Shown: positions 34,047-41,971 of the stretch, piece after piece
Layout: the number at the start of each line of letters is the position of its first letter
Numbering within the stretch: position 1 is the stretch's first letter
DNA from: Lysinibacillus parviboronicapiens
Lineage (GTDB): Bacteria; Bacillota; Bacilli; Bacillales_A; Planococcaceae
NCBI RefSeq assembly: GCF_003049575.1
Contig: NZ_PYWI01000028.1
Location: 1 to 51,454, forward strand
DNA: 51,454 bases
Direction: 5' to 3'
The notes under the pieces: generated by a model
Database searches by the model: none
What the model was told of the DNA's origin: nothing
What the model saw: the letters and a program-made list of their open reading frames with translations, nothing else
Translations under genes and position numbers: made by a program

Positions 34047-35411
34047 TTACGCTTGCACATGGGCAAAGAATTCTCCATAGAGGGCTTGTAAAATTTGGTT
34101 TTCAAATTCTTGTAACACGCCGAATACTAGACTTACCTCAGAGGAACCTTGGTTAATCATTTCAATGTTAGCACCTGTTTTAGAAATCGCAGTTGCTGCA
34201 CGAGCCGCAAGACCCGTGTTATTACGCATTCCTTCCCCTACAATCACAATCATAGAGAAACCATGACGCATTTGCACATCGTCTGCAGATAATTCGTTTT
34301 TCACACGAGCTAAAATACGCGCTTCATTTTCTACTGTTAGTTGATTTGAACGCATGATAACCGAAATATCATCTAATCCAGATGGTGTGTGTTCATATGA
34401 AATATTTTCATCTTCTAAAATCTGTAGAAGTTTACGACCAAAGCCTACTTCACGATTCATTAAATATTTAGAAACATATAAAGTTGAAAAGCCACTGTCT
34501 GCCGAGATACCTGTTACCGGACGACCAGTTGCAGGTCGATTCGGTACAATACGAGTACCTGGGGCTGATGGATTATTTGTATTTTTTATGTTAACGGGCA
34601 CCCCAATCTTATAAACAGGCATTAACGCTTCATCGTGGAACACTGAAAAGCCTGCATAGGATAATTCGCGCATTTCGCGATACGTAATTTCTTTAATTTC
34701 GACAGGATCATTCACGACTTTCGGATTCGCAGAAAACACACAATCTACATCCGTAAAGTTTTCATAAAGCTCGGCTTCAACAGCTGCTGCTAAAATAGAG
34801 CCTGTAATATCAGAGCCACCGCGGTCAAAGGTACGCAGTATGCCCGCTTTAGTGTAACCGAAGAAACCTGGGAACACAATAATTTCTTTAGTGTCTTTTA
34901 GTGGTGCTAAATTTGAATATGCTTCAGGTAAAGCAAATGTACGTTCCGGTAAATCATTGACCACCAAGCCTTCTTTTGGACTAACATAACGTGCTGGCAT
35001 ATCGATTGAATTGAAATAAGCTGCAATTAGTTTTGCGTTATTGTCCTCTCCCGATGCTTTTAAGTTATCGATAAATAATTCTTCATTGGATTTATCGCCT
35101 TGTAGACGTTCACGCAAGTCTACAGCAATTACATCACAAATCGCATAATCTAGCGCTAAACCATCTGCAATTGCCTGATAACGAGTCACGACTTTTTGTA
35201 ATTTTCGTTCTATGTCATCATTATTTAATGCTGCATTCGATAAATCAATTAGTAAATCAGTTACTTTAATATCATCACTAGAGCGTTTCCCTGGAGCTGA
35301 TACGGCTACGATTTTACGTGCCGGATTAGATTTAACAATGTTTGCCACTTTTTGAATTTGTTCAGCGCTTGCTACAGATGTTCCACCAAATTTACATACG
35401 ATCATATCCAT
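34047..35411 (-). CDS. Aspartate kinase (aspartokinase III type)
   Basis: About 454 aa; phosphorylates aspartate, the first step to lysine, threonine, methionine and diaminopimelate. The kinase motif KFGGTSVASAEQ is at the N-terminus, FDRGGSDITGSILAAA holds catalytic residues, and two ACT domains form the C-terminal third (SVIMRSNQLTVENEA; MIVIVGEGMRNNTGLAARA). It is a single-chain, monofunctional enzyme like B. subtilis YclM (ThrD). ATGs at 35411 and 35405 are both possible, as AGGAT lies just before. No lysine riboswitch is visible; a palindrome overlaps the promoter. Confidence 0.93.
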   Translation of the reverse strand: MDMIVCKFGGTSVASAEQIQKVANIVKSNPARKIVAVSAPGKRSSDDIKVTDLLIDLSNAALNNDDIERKLQKVVTRYQAIADGLALDYAICDVIAVDLRERLQGDKSNEELFIDNLKASGEDNNAKLIAAYFNSIDMPARYVSPKEGLVVNDLPERTFALPEAYSNLAPLKDTKEIIVFPGFFGYTKAGILRTFDRGGSDITGSILAAAVEAELYENFTDVDCVFSANPKVVNDPVEIKEITYREMRELSYAGFSVFHDEALMPVYKIGVPVNIKNTNNPSAPGTRIVPNRPATGRPVTGISADSGFSTLYVSKYLMNREVGFGRKLLQILEDENISYEHTPSGLDDISVIMRSNQLTVENEARILARVKNELSADDVQMRHGFSMIVIVGEGMRNNTGLAARAATAISKTGANIEMINQGSSEVSLVFGVLQEFENQILQALYGEFFAHVQA

Positions 35412-35460
35412 CAAATCCTAACTTTTTAAATTAATTGTATTTCTCCACAAAACAATTGAA

Positions 35461-35496
35461 TGTACACAGTGTACAAATTATCATTCCCTACGTCAA
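35461..35496 (-). promoter_or_regulatory. Sigma-A promoter of the aspartokinase gene with overlapping palindrome
   Basis: TTGACG (35496-35491), a 17-base spacer and TACACT (35473-35468) form a good promoter on the minus strand. The perfect 15-bp palindrome TGTACACAGTGTACA (35461-35475) covers the -10. This is a likely operator; the regulator is unknown. The upstream 35500-35690 section shows nothing else I can name. Confidence 0.65.
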
Positions 35497-35692
35497 TACA
35501 ATTTAAAAAATTCACGCAATTATCGATGGAAAATGGACAATTTTCGCACTGTTTGATTTATTATACGGATTTCGAAGCAAATAGTTAAGGTTTTTGCAAA
35601 TTTTTTTCATCTAACTCACAAATTCGGGCGAAACTTCGCCTGAACTAGCTTTAATGAATAGGGCTAGCTACGATAATTTCTATATGACCCCA

Positions 35693-35717
35693 TAAAAAAA
35701 CGAGCCTGCTGAGCCCG
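35693..35717 (-). terminator. Intrinsic terminator
   Basis: A short GC-rich stem CGGGCT / AGGCTCG with T7 on the minus strand. It would end transcription coming from the NERD gene or its partial copy at 35796. Confidence 0.55.
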
Positions 35718-35795
35718 CTTTCTGCGCTAAATGGCTTAGCATCAACCATTTCATTCATTGTTACTGACATGTAGAAACCCCATGTTCTAGATTTC

Positions 35796-35858
35796 CTTCT
35801 ATATAATATAGAAAACGCTTACTTTCATTCATTATAATATGCAAAAAAAGTCGGTGTG
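35796..35858 (-). repeat. Degenerate direct repeat of the NERD gene 3' end (copy A)
   Basis: This stretch aligns with 36198-36257, the corrected reading frame of the NERD tail. Both copies share CTTCTATATAATA and a CGCTTACTT core, and both encode SKR(F/L)LYYIE on the minus strand. It looks like a decayed copy of the tail, about 400 bases away. Confidence 0.5.
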
Positions 35859-35895
35859 TTTGTACTATAGGATGAATCACACTTGTCATATCGTG

Positions 35896-35928
35896 CACAA
35901 ACAAACACAAACACAAACACAAACACAA
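35896..35928. repeat. ACAAAC hexamer microsatellite
   Basis: Four to five near-perfect ACAAAC units in a row (CAAACA phase). On the minus strand the repeat reads as Leu-Cys pairs in a frame with no ribosome site. Repeat number could vary by slippage. Confidence 0.85.
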
Positions 35929-35995
35929 TGAATTATACAATAATGATGATTTTACTAAAAGCACAATTTTACGCGCTGATGAAAATGACTTGCGA

Positions 35996-36077
35996 TTATT
36001 GCTTGAACCTGAGCGTTCCGACGGTTGACCCGAGCGCTTATTGCTTAAAGACGAGCGTTCCGGCGGTTGACCTGAGC
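35996..36077. repeat. Two tandem 40-bp units, 42-bp period
   Basis: Units 35996-36035 and 36038-36077 differ at 6 of 40 positions and share GAGCGTTCCG and CGGTTGACC. They are GC-rich against the surroundings and lie just before a + strand terminator at 36100. I do not recognise the sequence; an interspersed repeat or small RNA are both possible. Confidence 0.75.
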
Positions 36078-36099
36078 AAAGCAGAGAAGCAACAGTTTG

Positions 36100-36130
36100 A
36101 AGCGAGCCTTAATTGCTCGCTTGTTTTTTT
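36100..36130 (+). terminator. + strand intrinsic terminator without an obvious gene
   Basis: AAGCGAGC pairs perfectly with GCTCGCTT around a 7-base loop, followed by GT7. No credible + strand gene ends here, so it may end a small RNA covering the tandem repeat. It overlaps the end of the NERD frame on the other strand. Confidence 0.7.
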
Positions 36131-36854
36131 ACAATGTGTTTTATCAACTTTTCAACTGTTCTTTGTTCACTTTTTGCTAGTGTTCGGCTCTGTCTTTCTT
36201 CTATATAATAAAGCAAGCGCTTACTTCCGTTTTCGTTGACCGAAAAAATTGGTGTCGATGAATGGTTAGCAACATCAATCTTTGCTGCTCCATTGGCAAA
36301 ATAAACAGTTCCTTGTAAAAATCTACGCCATGTTGGTACAAATAACGATGCAAGCGATATGTATGTGTGGCCACTTGCTTCACAGGATTATAAATAGTTT
36401 TCTTGTATCCGTCATGCTTAATTTGCAGTAGTTGTTGCTCATTCGTGTGACCCGTAATTACACCAGCATGATTCTTCACCTCTACCACAAAAATACCAGT
36501 CGGGCCAACTACAATTGTGTCTAACTGACTTGTCCGTCCATCAACTACAATCTGTATATCAGGAAAAATCGAATACGTTGCGGGGAGATTTCTTAGCACT
36601 TCAAGCGCCCTATCTTCTCCTGCGAGGCCAGCTGTCACCTTCCCAAGCTGCTTGCTTAAAGAGCATTGACTAATCAGATATAGCCCGACAATTGACACAG
36701 CAATAAATGTCAGTAACACCTGTTGCCAGTGCCAAGCGATAACAATCACAATACCTAGAGCAAGTGAGCATAACAGCCGAGATACCACTTTTCTTTGCTT
36801 TAATTGCTGTAAATCTTTTTCTAGTTGTCGTTCATGATGATAAATTTTAGCCAT
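36109..36854 (-). pseudogene. NERD-domain protein gene broken by a one-base frameshift
   Basis: The start MAKIYHHE at 36854 follows AAAGGA. Two membrane helices at about 25-60 are followed by a NERD (nuclease-related) domain from about 75 (AGLAGEDRALEVLRNLP; VVGPTGIFVVEVKNHAG with the nuclease-like ExK). Near 36318 the frame is lost: reading on gives nonsense to 36201, whereas shifting by one base gives the family-like LQGTVYFANGAAKIDVANHS and continues, with SVNENGSKRLLYYIEE, to a stop at 36109. One T missing from a T run (TTTTT in place of TTTTTT) accounts for it. Real decay or a sequencing error are both possible. Confidence 0.7.
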
Positions 36855-36855
36855 T

Positions 36856-37300
36856 TTAGTCCTTTCCATTCGGCACTGTCAAAGCAAAGACACATGTTAA
36901 CTTGCCATTTTCTAATTTTAGTTTGGCCTTGCCCTTCTTCCCACTTTCCATGTAAAGCGAATATTGCGTTTATCCTTATCTATCTTGCAGCCATTTTTTC
37001 GTATCTGTCGACGGGATGTTGCCTATCATTTTAGACTTTGCAAAAAAAATTCCAATGCCTTATGTAGGCAACCAAAGCCTTTAAAACCTTCTACAACATC
37101 CTGACCACATTCCACACTACGACCAACCTTGATAATTTCCTTATCTCTACTATCATCTCTTCAAGCTGGTGGTCGTGTCATTAATGACACGACCATGTCT
37201 TGATAAAACGAAGCACAAGATATTGTGTCATCCACAATATCCTTTAGTTTCTTACTCCACATAGCCGTTAACAGACGACACCACAAAGGGCTTTTTCTCT
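36856..37300 (-). pseudogene. Decayed C-terminal part of a second TopB-like topoisomerase
   Basis: Minus-strand frames carry the tail of a type IA topoisomerase III. In order: LLTAMWSKKLKDIVDD (near 37280-37235), a stop, then a zinc-ribbon-like VGRSVECGQDVVEGFKGFGC. After a shift at a T8 run come FFAKSKMIGNIP and DTKKWLQDR, two stops, and MESGKKGKAKLKLENGKL to a stop at 36856. The equivalents in intact TopB proteins are LTA-W-KKL, CP-CG--V and SGK-F-A-L-L-NG. It lies directly downstream of an intact topB, so it is a relic of a tandem or earlier copy. It is full of stops and shifts and cannot be functional. Confidence 0.65.
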
Positions 37301-37333
37301 CGAACCAGCATGTGCATTTTTTCTTTTCTGCTT

Positions 37334-39463
37334 TTATTTATTATTGAAATCAAATTCAATGTTGCCATCAACTAAACGCAAGGCTGCACTGAATTGTTTC
37401 CCACTCTTAGCTTTAAATCCTTTAATGTCTGTCGTTTTACCGCTACTACATAGGTCTTTAATATTCTTTTCCGTTAGTTTCTTCCCTAATAACCTTTCAG
37501 GGAATGTTTGTTTACAACCATTTTTATAATTTGAACAACCGTAAAACCTTTTACGCAAAGCTATTTTTCCTACTTTACATGTCGGACATGTCACAATATC
37601 TTTCACAACGGCAGGTTTAAACTGCTCAGCTTCAATTGTGAGAGACTCTAACTGTTTAGGTACCTCCGCTATTAATTGATTTACAAACTTGCCTATGCTT
37701 TCAATAAAATATTTTGCAGAGCCTTCTCCACGACCAATTTTATTTAAGTATATTTCCCATTTTGCAGTCATAGATGGACTTGAAAGTAATGTCCCTTCAA
37801 TCGCTCGACATAAAAGCTCTCCTTTAGGCATAATGCTCACTATGTTTTTGCGTACTTCAATAAATCCATGCTTTTTAATTGTCTCTATAATGCCGCTTCG
37901 AGTTGCTTCTGTACCAATACCTTCAATCGATTTTAATACCTCGATTTCTTCTTCATCCTCAACTGATTTACCGCATGTTTTCATCATCGTAATGAGTTGC
38001 CCTTCTGTATAAGGCTTAGGAGGCGTTGTCGTACCTTCTAGAATAGAAACCTTACTTTTTACCATCTCATCTTGGAAAACGATAGGTAACGATTCCTCAC
38101 GCTCCTGCAACTCTTTTGCACTTGAAAACAATTCTCTCCAACCTTTTACTAGTTCTGTTTTCCCTACCGTTTTAAACTCTAAATTTTTGACAGTCGTTAT
38201 GATCGTTTTTTCATCGTATTCATAATCTTGGTGAAACATTGCTAGTGTCGTATTGATTATTTCGAAATAAATATTTCGTTCATCAGCATTCATTGCTTGT
38301 AACGCTTTTTCTGTCGGCATTTTTTTCGTTGGAATTATAGCATAGTGCTCCCCAACGTTGGCACTGTCGACGTAGCGTTTGTTATTCCGTCGATTTATCG
38401 CATTAAATGACTTTCCCACGAGCTGCTGATATTTTGCCAATGATTCATTTAAATAGGCAAACTCATTATGTGTAATGAGCTGTGAATCAGTACGTGGGTA
38501 AGAAACGAGCTTTTTCTCATAAAGTGATTGCGTAAGTTTCAACACATGTGACGGACTGTATTTCCAACGTTTATTGGCGACGGCTTGTAATGTTGATAAC
38601 GCATGTAGTTTGGGTGGTACAATACGCTTCGTTTTGTTCGATACACTCGTAATTATACCTGTATCTATCGGTTCAACCCCATGTTGTTGCAATAATTGTA
38701 CAGCCTCTGCATGCTCTTTTGTTTTTAACTTTGCCTTCCCTTTATATAGACCATTTTGTGCTTTAAAAATCCCTTCAATTTCATAAAAATTTTCAGGCTT
38801 GAAATGTTCGATTTCCTGTTGTCTTTTATAGATTAAATATACGGTTGGCGATTGCACACGTCCGATGGAGATACTGCCCTTAAAACCCTTTTTTTGTAAA
38901 ATTAGCGTATAAAGGCGACTACAGTTCATACCTACTAGCCAATCGCTAATTTGACGTGTTTTTGCTTCTTGGTACATGAGCAAATCACGCTCATTACTTT
39001 GCATATTATTAAACCCTTTTCGAATTTCCTCAACTTCTAGTGAATTGATCCATAATCGTTTAACAGGCTTATTTACTTTCGTCATTTTTAAAAGTGAGTA
39101 GAAGATATTGGAACCTTCACGTTCACTATCGCAGCAGTTATAAATCATTGTTACATGCGGATCACTAAAGATTTTTTTTACTGCATTAAATTGTGCATAC
39201 ATTTTGGAGACAACTTTACCTTCAAATTTTTGTGGAATGATAGGTAATGATCCAAGCGACCATTTCTCCCATTCCTTTTGATATTCTTTTGGTTCCTTTA
39301 ATTCCACAAGGTGTCCAACTGCCCAGGTAATTACTGCACCATTTGGAAAAGTAGAACAAGGTTCCAATTCAATAAATGTTTTCTCTTTTTGTTTCATTTT
39401 AAATGCGTCTGCATAAGCTCTTGCTTGAGATGGTTTTTCAGCTAAAATAGCAATTTTCCCCAT
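37334..39463 (-). CDS. topB: DNA topoisomerase III
   Basis: A 709-aa type IA topoisomerase that passes single strands to decatenate or relax DNA. The TOPRIM start is AILAEKPSQARAYADAF, followed by acidic CCDSEREGSNIFY. The active-site Tyr lies in LVSYPRTDSQL, and the family segment IGRVQSPTVYLI is present. The C-terminus has a four-Cys finger (CPTCKVGKIALRKRFYGC) and a KGFKAKSGKQFSAALRL module. Length is close to B. subtilis TopB (727 aa). The ribosome site is weak. Stand-alone gene; the decayed copy follows it. Confidence 0.95.
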   Translation of the reverse strand: MGKIAILAEKPSQARAYADAFKMKQKEKTFIELEPCSTFPNGAVITWAVGHLVELKEPKEYQKEWEKWSLGSLPIIPQKFEGKVVSKMYAQFNAVKKIFSDPHVTMIYNCCDSEREGSNIFYSLLKMTKVNKPVKRLWINSLEVEEIRKGFNNMQSNERDLLMYQEAKTRQISDWLVGMNCSRLYTLILQKKGFKGSISIGRVQSPTVYLIYKRQQEIEHFKPENFYEIEGIFKAQNGLYKGKAKLKTKEHAEAVQLLQQHGVEPIDTGIITSVSNKTKRIVPPKLHALSTLQAVANKRWKYSPSHVLKLTQSLYEKKLVSYPRTDSQLITHNEFAYLNESLAKYQQLVGKSFNAINRRNNKRYVDSANVGEHYAIIPTKKMPTEKALQAMNADERNIYFEIINTTLAMFHQDYEYDEKTIITTVKNLEFKTVGKTELVKGWRELFSSAKELQEREESLPIVFQDEMVKSKVSILEGTTTPPKPYTEGQLITMMKTCGKSVEDEEEIEVLKSIEGIGTEATRSGIIETIKKHGFIEVRKNIVSIMPKGELLCRAIEGTLLSSPSMTAKWEIYLNKIGRGEGSAKYFIESIGKFVNQLIAEVPKQLESLTIEAEQFKPAVVKDIVTCPTCKVGKIALRKRFYGCSNYKNGCKQTFPERLLGKKLTEKNIKDLCSSGKTTDIKGFKAKSGKQFSAALRLVDGNIEFDFNNK

Positions 39464-39511
39464 TAATCATCACATCTTCTTTAAAATATTTTAGTAGCTT
39501 TTTATATAAAA

Positions 39512-39546
39512 ACATAAAACTCAACTAATCAAATTAGTTGAGTTTA
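39512..39546 (-). terminator. Intrinsic terminator between a gene remnant and topB
   Basis: AAACTCAACTAAT pairs perfectly with ATTAGTTGAGTTT (13 bp, 3-base loop), followed by a T-rich stretch on the minus strand. It would end the gene whose remnant lies at 39570-39758. Confidence 0.8.
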
Positions 39547-39569
39547 TCGTGAAATACCTTACTACTATT

Positions 39570-39758
39570 TTACTTTAAACATTTTAAAATATCACTTACT
39601 AAAATCTCCACACCAGGAACACCCTTCAAATATGGTAAATCTTCAGTCGCAAGTCCATCGATTTCATCTAGCTTCATTAAAATTAGAGCGATATTGACTG
39701 AATCAGGTTGTTGAGATTTAGCTAAGTAATTATCATTTATTATCTTGTTAGCAGCATG
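39570..39758 (-). pseudogene. C-terminal remnant of an unknown protein
   Basis: A clean 62-codon frame without a start reads NYLAKSQQPDSVNIALIL, then MKLDEIDGLATEDLPYLKGV and SDILKCLK before the stop. Upstream the frame is blocked by a stop and no ribosome site is seen, so only the end of a protein is left. I do not recognise it. The remainder of 39464-39904 is AT-rich; no clear terminator for the petrobactin operon is visible. Confidence 0.5.
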
Positions 39759-39904
39759 CTAATGCCTGTAAACATATAAAATGAGTGCTGTTGGTTAAGC
39801 CAAAAGCCCTTTCTACCATTCCCCATTCATTGAGCCTTCTACTAGTTAAGTTTTAATTTAGATTGAATCAAACGATTCTCATAGATGTTTCAAACAACCT
39901 TACA

Positions 39905-40729
39905 TTATATTTGCACCAACTGCAATGCCTTCTTAACCTCCTGAACATCTTTTGCTAATACGCTCTTCACATTCGATCCGAACCATTCCAATGACGCATC
40001 TACCTCCATGATTGAACGTACTTCTGCAAGGAATTCATTATAATCAATTGCACCTTCAAACAATGGCACCATCCCCTCTCTAGACCCTGATGCAGCATAA
40101 ACATTGTGTGGAGAAAAAACACCAAGTTGTGCACGTGAGGCAATATTTTTAAAGTGAAAATGTGAGATATAAGGACGAAGTTGCTTCATGGCCACAAGAG
40201 GATTTATCCCTGATTCCCATATATGCAAAACGTCAAAGTTCACTCGTAGGCTTGCGTGATTCGTTTCTTCGAGTAACTGCATCGTTGAAGGTAGATTATC
40301 TGTCAATGTGTTCGGATGAGTTTCAACAAGCAAATATTGTCCTTTTGACGCAAGATAATCACAGAGCATTCTAAGCCTAGAAATAAGTTCTTCCCTTTCT
40401 TTCTTACTCGTGTCTGAACTGCCCTGTTTTCCTACAAATGTACGAATCTTATTCGTTCCCCAGCGCTTTGCCAGTGAAGATAACTGCTCTGTTTCAGCCA
40501 TCATCTCAGAAACTGGTGCTTCTAATGGCAAATAATCACTAAGCATGCTCGTTTCCAAACCGTAGGAGCTTAACCAATCTGCTCCATAATGAAGTTCATC
40601 TGCCAAGTTCTTTGCATGAACACCCCAGAGCTCGATACCTTGAAAACCTTGTGTTTTTGCAAAGTGAGCTAATTGATCAATCGAGTGGAGATGGTGCCGA
40701 AACGAGATTGTACAGATAGATAGTTTCAT
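39905..40729 (-). CDS. asbF: 3-Dehydroshikimate dehydratase of petrobactin synthesis
   Basis: A 274-aa TIM-barrel enzyme that turns 3-dehydroshikimate into 3,4-dihydroxybenzoate, the catechol of petrobactin. It closely resembles B. anthracis AsbF: LSICTISFRHHLHSIDQLA at the start, GFQGIELWGVHAKNL, ETHPNTLTDNLPST (metal-binding Glu), FDVLHIWESG, HFHFKN (His) and SLEWFG (Glu). The ATG at 40729 follows AGAGGTC and overlaps asbE by four bases; a longer in-frame start at 40777 has no ribosome site. Last gene of the operon. Confidence 0.95.
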   Translation of the reverse strand: MKLSICTISFRHHLHSIDQLAHFAKTQGFQGIELWGVHAKNLADELHYGADWLSSYGLETSMLSDYLPLEAPVSEMMAETEQLSSLAKRWGTNKIRTFVGKQGSSDTSKKEREELISRLRMLCDYLASKGQYLLVETHPNTLTDNLPSTMQLLEETNHASLRVNFDVLHIWESGINPLVAMKQLRPYISHFHFKNIASRAQLGVFSPHNVYAASGSREGMVPLFEGAIDYNEFLAEVRSIMEVDASLEWFGSNVKSVLAKDVQEVKKALQLVQI

Positions 40730-41700
40730 AACATGACCTCTTTCTTGTGCTGTAATGTTAACCATGCTTGAAAACACTCTTGTAATCCTTGCTTAATCTT
40801 GAACTCAAGGAGATTTTGTTCTTCTAACTTCACATAAATTTCTTCAACTAATAACAAATCTTGTGTCATCGCAAGCTTCATCGCTCGATACTGAATCGTT
40901 GTATAACCATTCACTAGACGCTCAATTTCATGACACCATGTGTCAAATCCTTCCTCATCGCGGCCAAGAGCTTCCCAAAAAAATGCAAAGGCATGTTCAT
41001 AAGCATACTTTCGAATCGCTATAACCGGCAATTGTTTTAATGCTGTCGGAAGTTTTGACATACGTTCTTGTTCTTGTCCTTCCATATACTCTTTCATAAT
41101 TTCGATAATGGCATCTGTCAACGGATTACAATGAAGCTTGATACATGTATTAAAATAGGCTTCCACCGTCTCTGTAGTTGGCGCAATAATCGTCTCAGCA
41201 TCAAAGTAATAGCCACCTCCGACAGTTGGCTCTTGGATGGCAACTAAAATCCTCTCCTTCGGCACAAGCCCTTCCCAGCGAAAATCAGGGTCATACATAA
41301 ACCACTGTGCTTCATTTTCTGTCGATTCTAGCATCACATAATGAGGGAATGGACGTTGATGAAATTTATTCTCTCGCTCTGGAAGCATCGATAAATCCAG
41401 CATCACCATCACATGTTGATGTGGAGATTTATTTTCTAATAACCTTTGCAGCTTGTTTATATTATGTTGTTTTGATTGTTCTGCATCATACCATTTGTAA
41501 AGCTTGATTCCATAGAGCATTTCATACCATGTTTGAAAGAAATGGTGATCAATTCGATCTGAATGGTATGATAGCACGCCATTATCGAGCACATCAAAAT
41601 CTGCGTCCCATACCCCAAAATAGTACGGCCTATGATCGACACCTTTCGTTTTCTTAATAACTTCACAAACACAGCTTACAAAACAATGAACTTTTATCAT
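40726..41700 (-). CDS. asbE: Petrobactin synthesis protein AsbE
   Basis: A 324-aa protein that fits AsbE, which transfers 3,4-dihydroxybenzoyl from the carrier protein AsbD to spermidine. CEVIKKTKGVDHRPYYFGVW at the N-terminus and LPERENKFHQRPFPHYVMLE in the middle (His-rich, likely catalytic) are typical of butirosin-synthesis-H-like (BtrH) acyltransferase folds. GGAGG precedes the ATG, 13 bases after asbD. Assignment relies on the order asbA-F together with sequence. Confidence 0.88.
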   Translation of the reverse strand: MIKVHCFVSCVCEVIKKTKGVDHRPYYFGVWDADFDVLDNGVLSYHSDRIDHHFFQTWYEMLYGIKLYKWYDAEQSKQHNINKLQRLLENKSPHQHVMVMLDLSMLPERENKFHQRPFPHYVMLESTENEAQWFMYDPDFRWEGLVPKERILVAIQEPTVGGGYYFDAETIIAPTTETVEAYFNTCIKLHCNPLTDAIIEIMKEYMEGQEQERMSKLPTALKQLPVIAIRKYAYEHAFAFFWEALGRDEEGFDTWCHEIERLVNGYTTIQYRAMKLAMTQDLLLVEEIYVKLEEQNLLEFKIKQGLQECFQAWLTLQHKKEVML

Positions 41701-41713
41701 TTTTCCCCTCCGA

Positions 41714-41971
41714 TTATCCTACTCTTTGCTGTTTTTCTAAAAAGCTTGCTAGTGTTCCTACTGTTTTGAAATCTTTCGGAACGAGAACCTCATCGGGAAT
41801 GGCAATGCCAAGATCCAACTCTATATGAAGAATCAGTTGAAGGACCATAATTGAATCCATATACAAATCCTCATTTAATCGGGCATCTTCATTAAAAGAA
41901 GACAGTGTCTGCAACTCTAATGAATTTTCCATAATATCATAGATGCTCTTCATCAATTGTTGTCGCGTCAT
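41714..41971 (-). CDS. asbD: Aryl carrier protein AsbD
   Basis: An 85-aa carrier protein. Ser40 in YMDSIMVLQ is the predicted phosphopantetheine site (DS motif). AsbC loads 3,4-dihydroxybenzoate onto it for transfer by AsbE. Four-helix length and acidic charge are normal. Overlaps asbC by four bases. A 4'-phosphopantetheinyl transferase must come from elsewhere. Confidence 0.92.
   Translation of the reverse strand: MTRQQLMKSIYDIMENSLELQTLSSFNEDARLNEDLYMDSIMVLQLILHIELDLGIAIPDEVLVPKDFKTVGTLASFLEKQQRVG

Noticed and set aside
35415..35690. Lysine riboswitch before the aspartokinase gene
   Set aside because: No AGGTAGAGG-type core or other L-box element visible; a protein operator is more likely.
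35996..36077. CRISPR-like array
   Set aside because: Only two adjacent imperfect units with a 2-base spacer; no spacers of 30-40 bp and no cas genes.
35883..36239. 118-codon + strand frame through the hexamer repeat
   Set aside because: Repeat-derived NTNTNT translation, no ribosome binding site, and it runs through a terminator hairpin.
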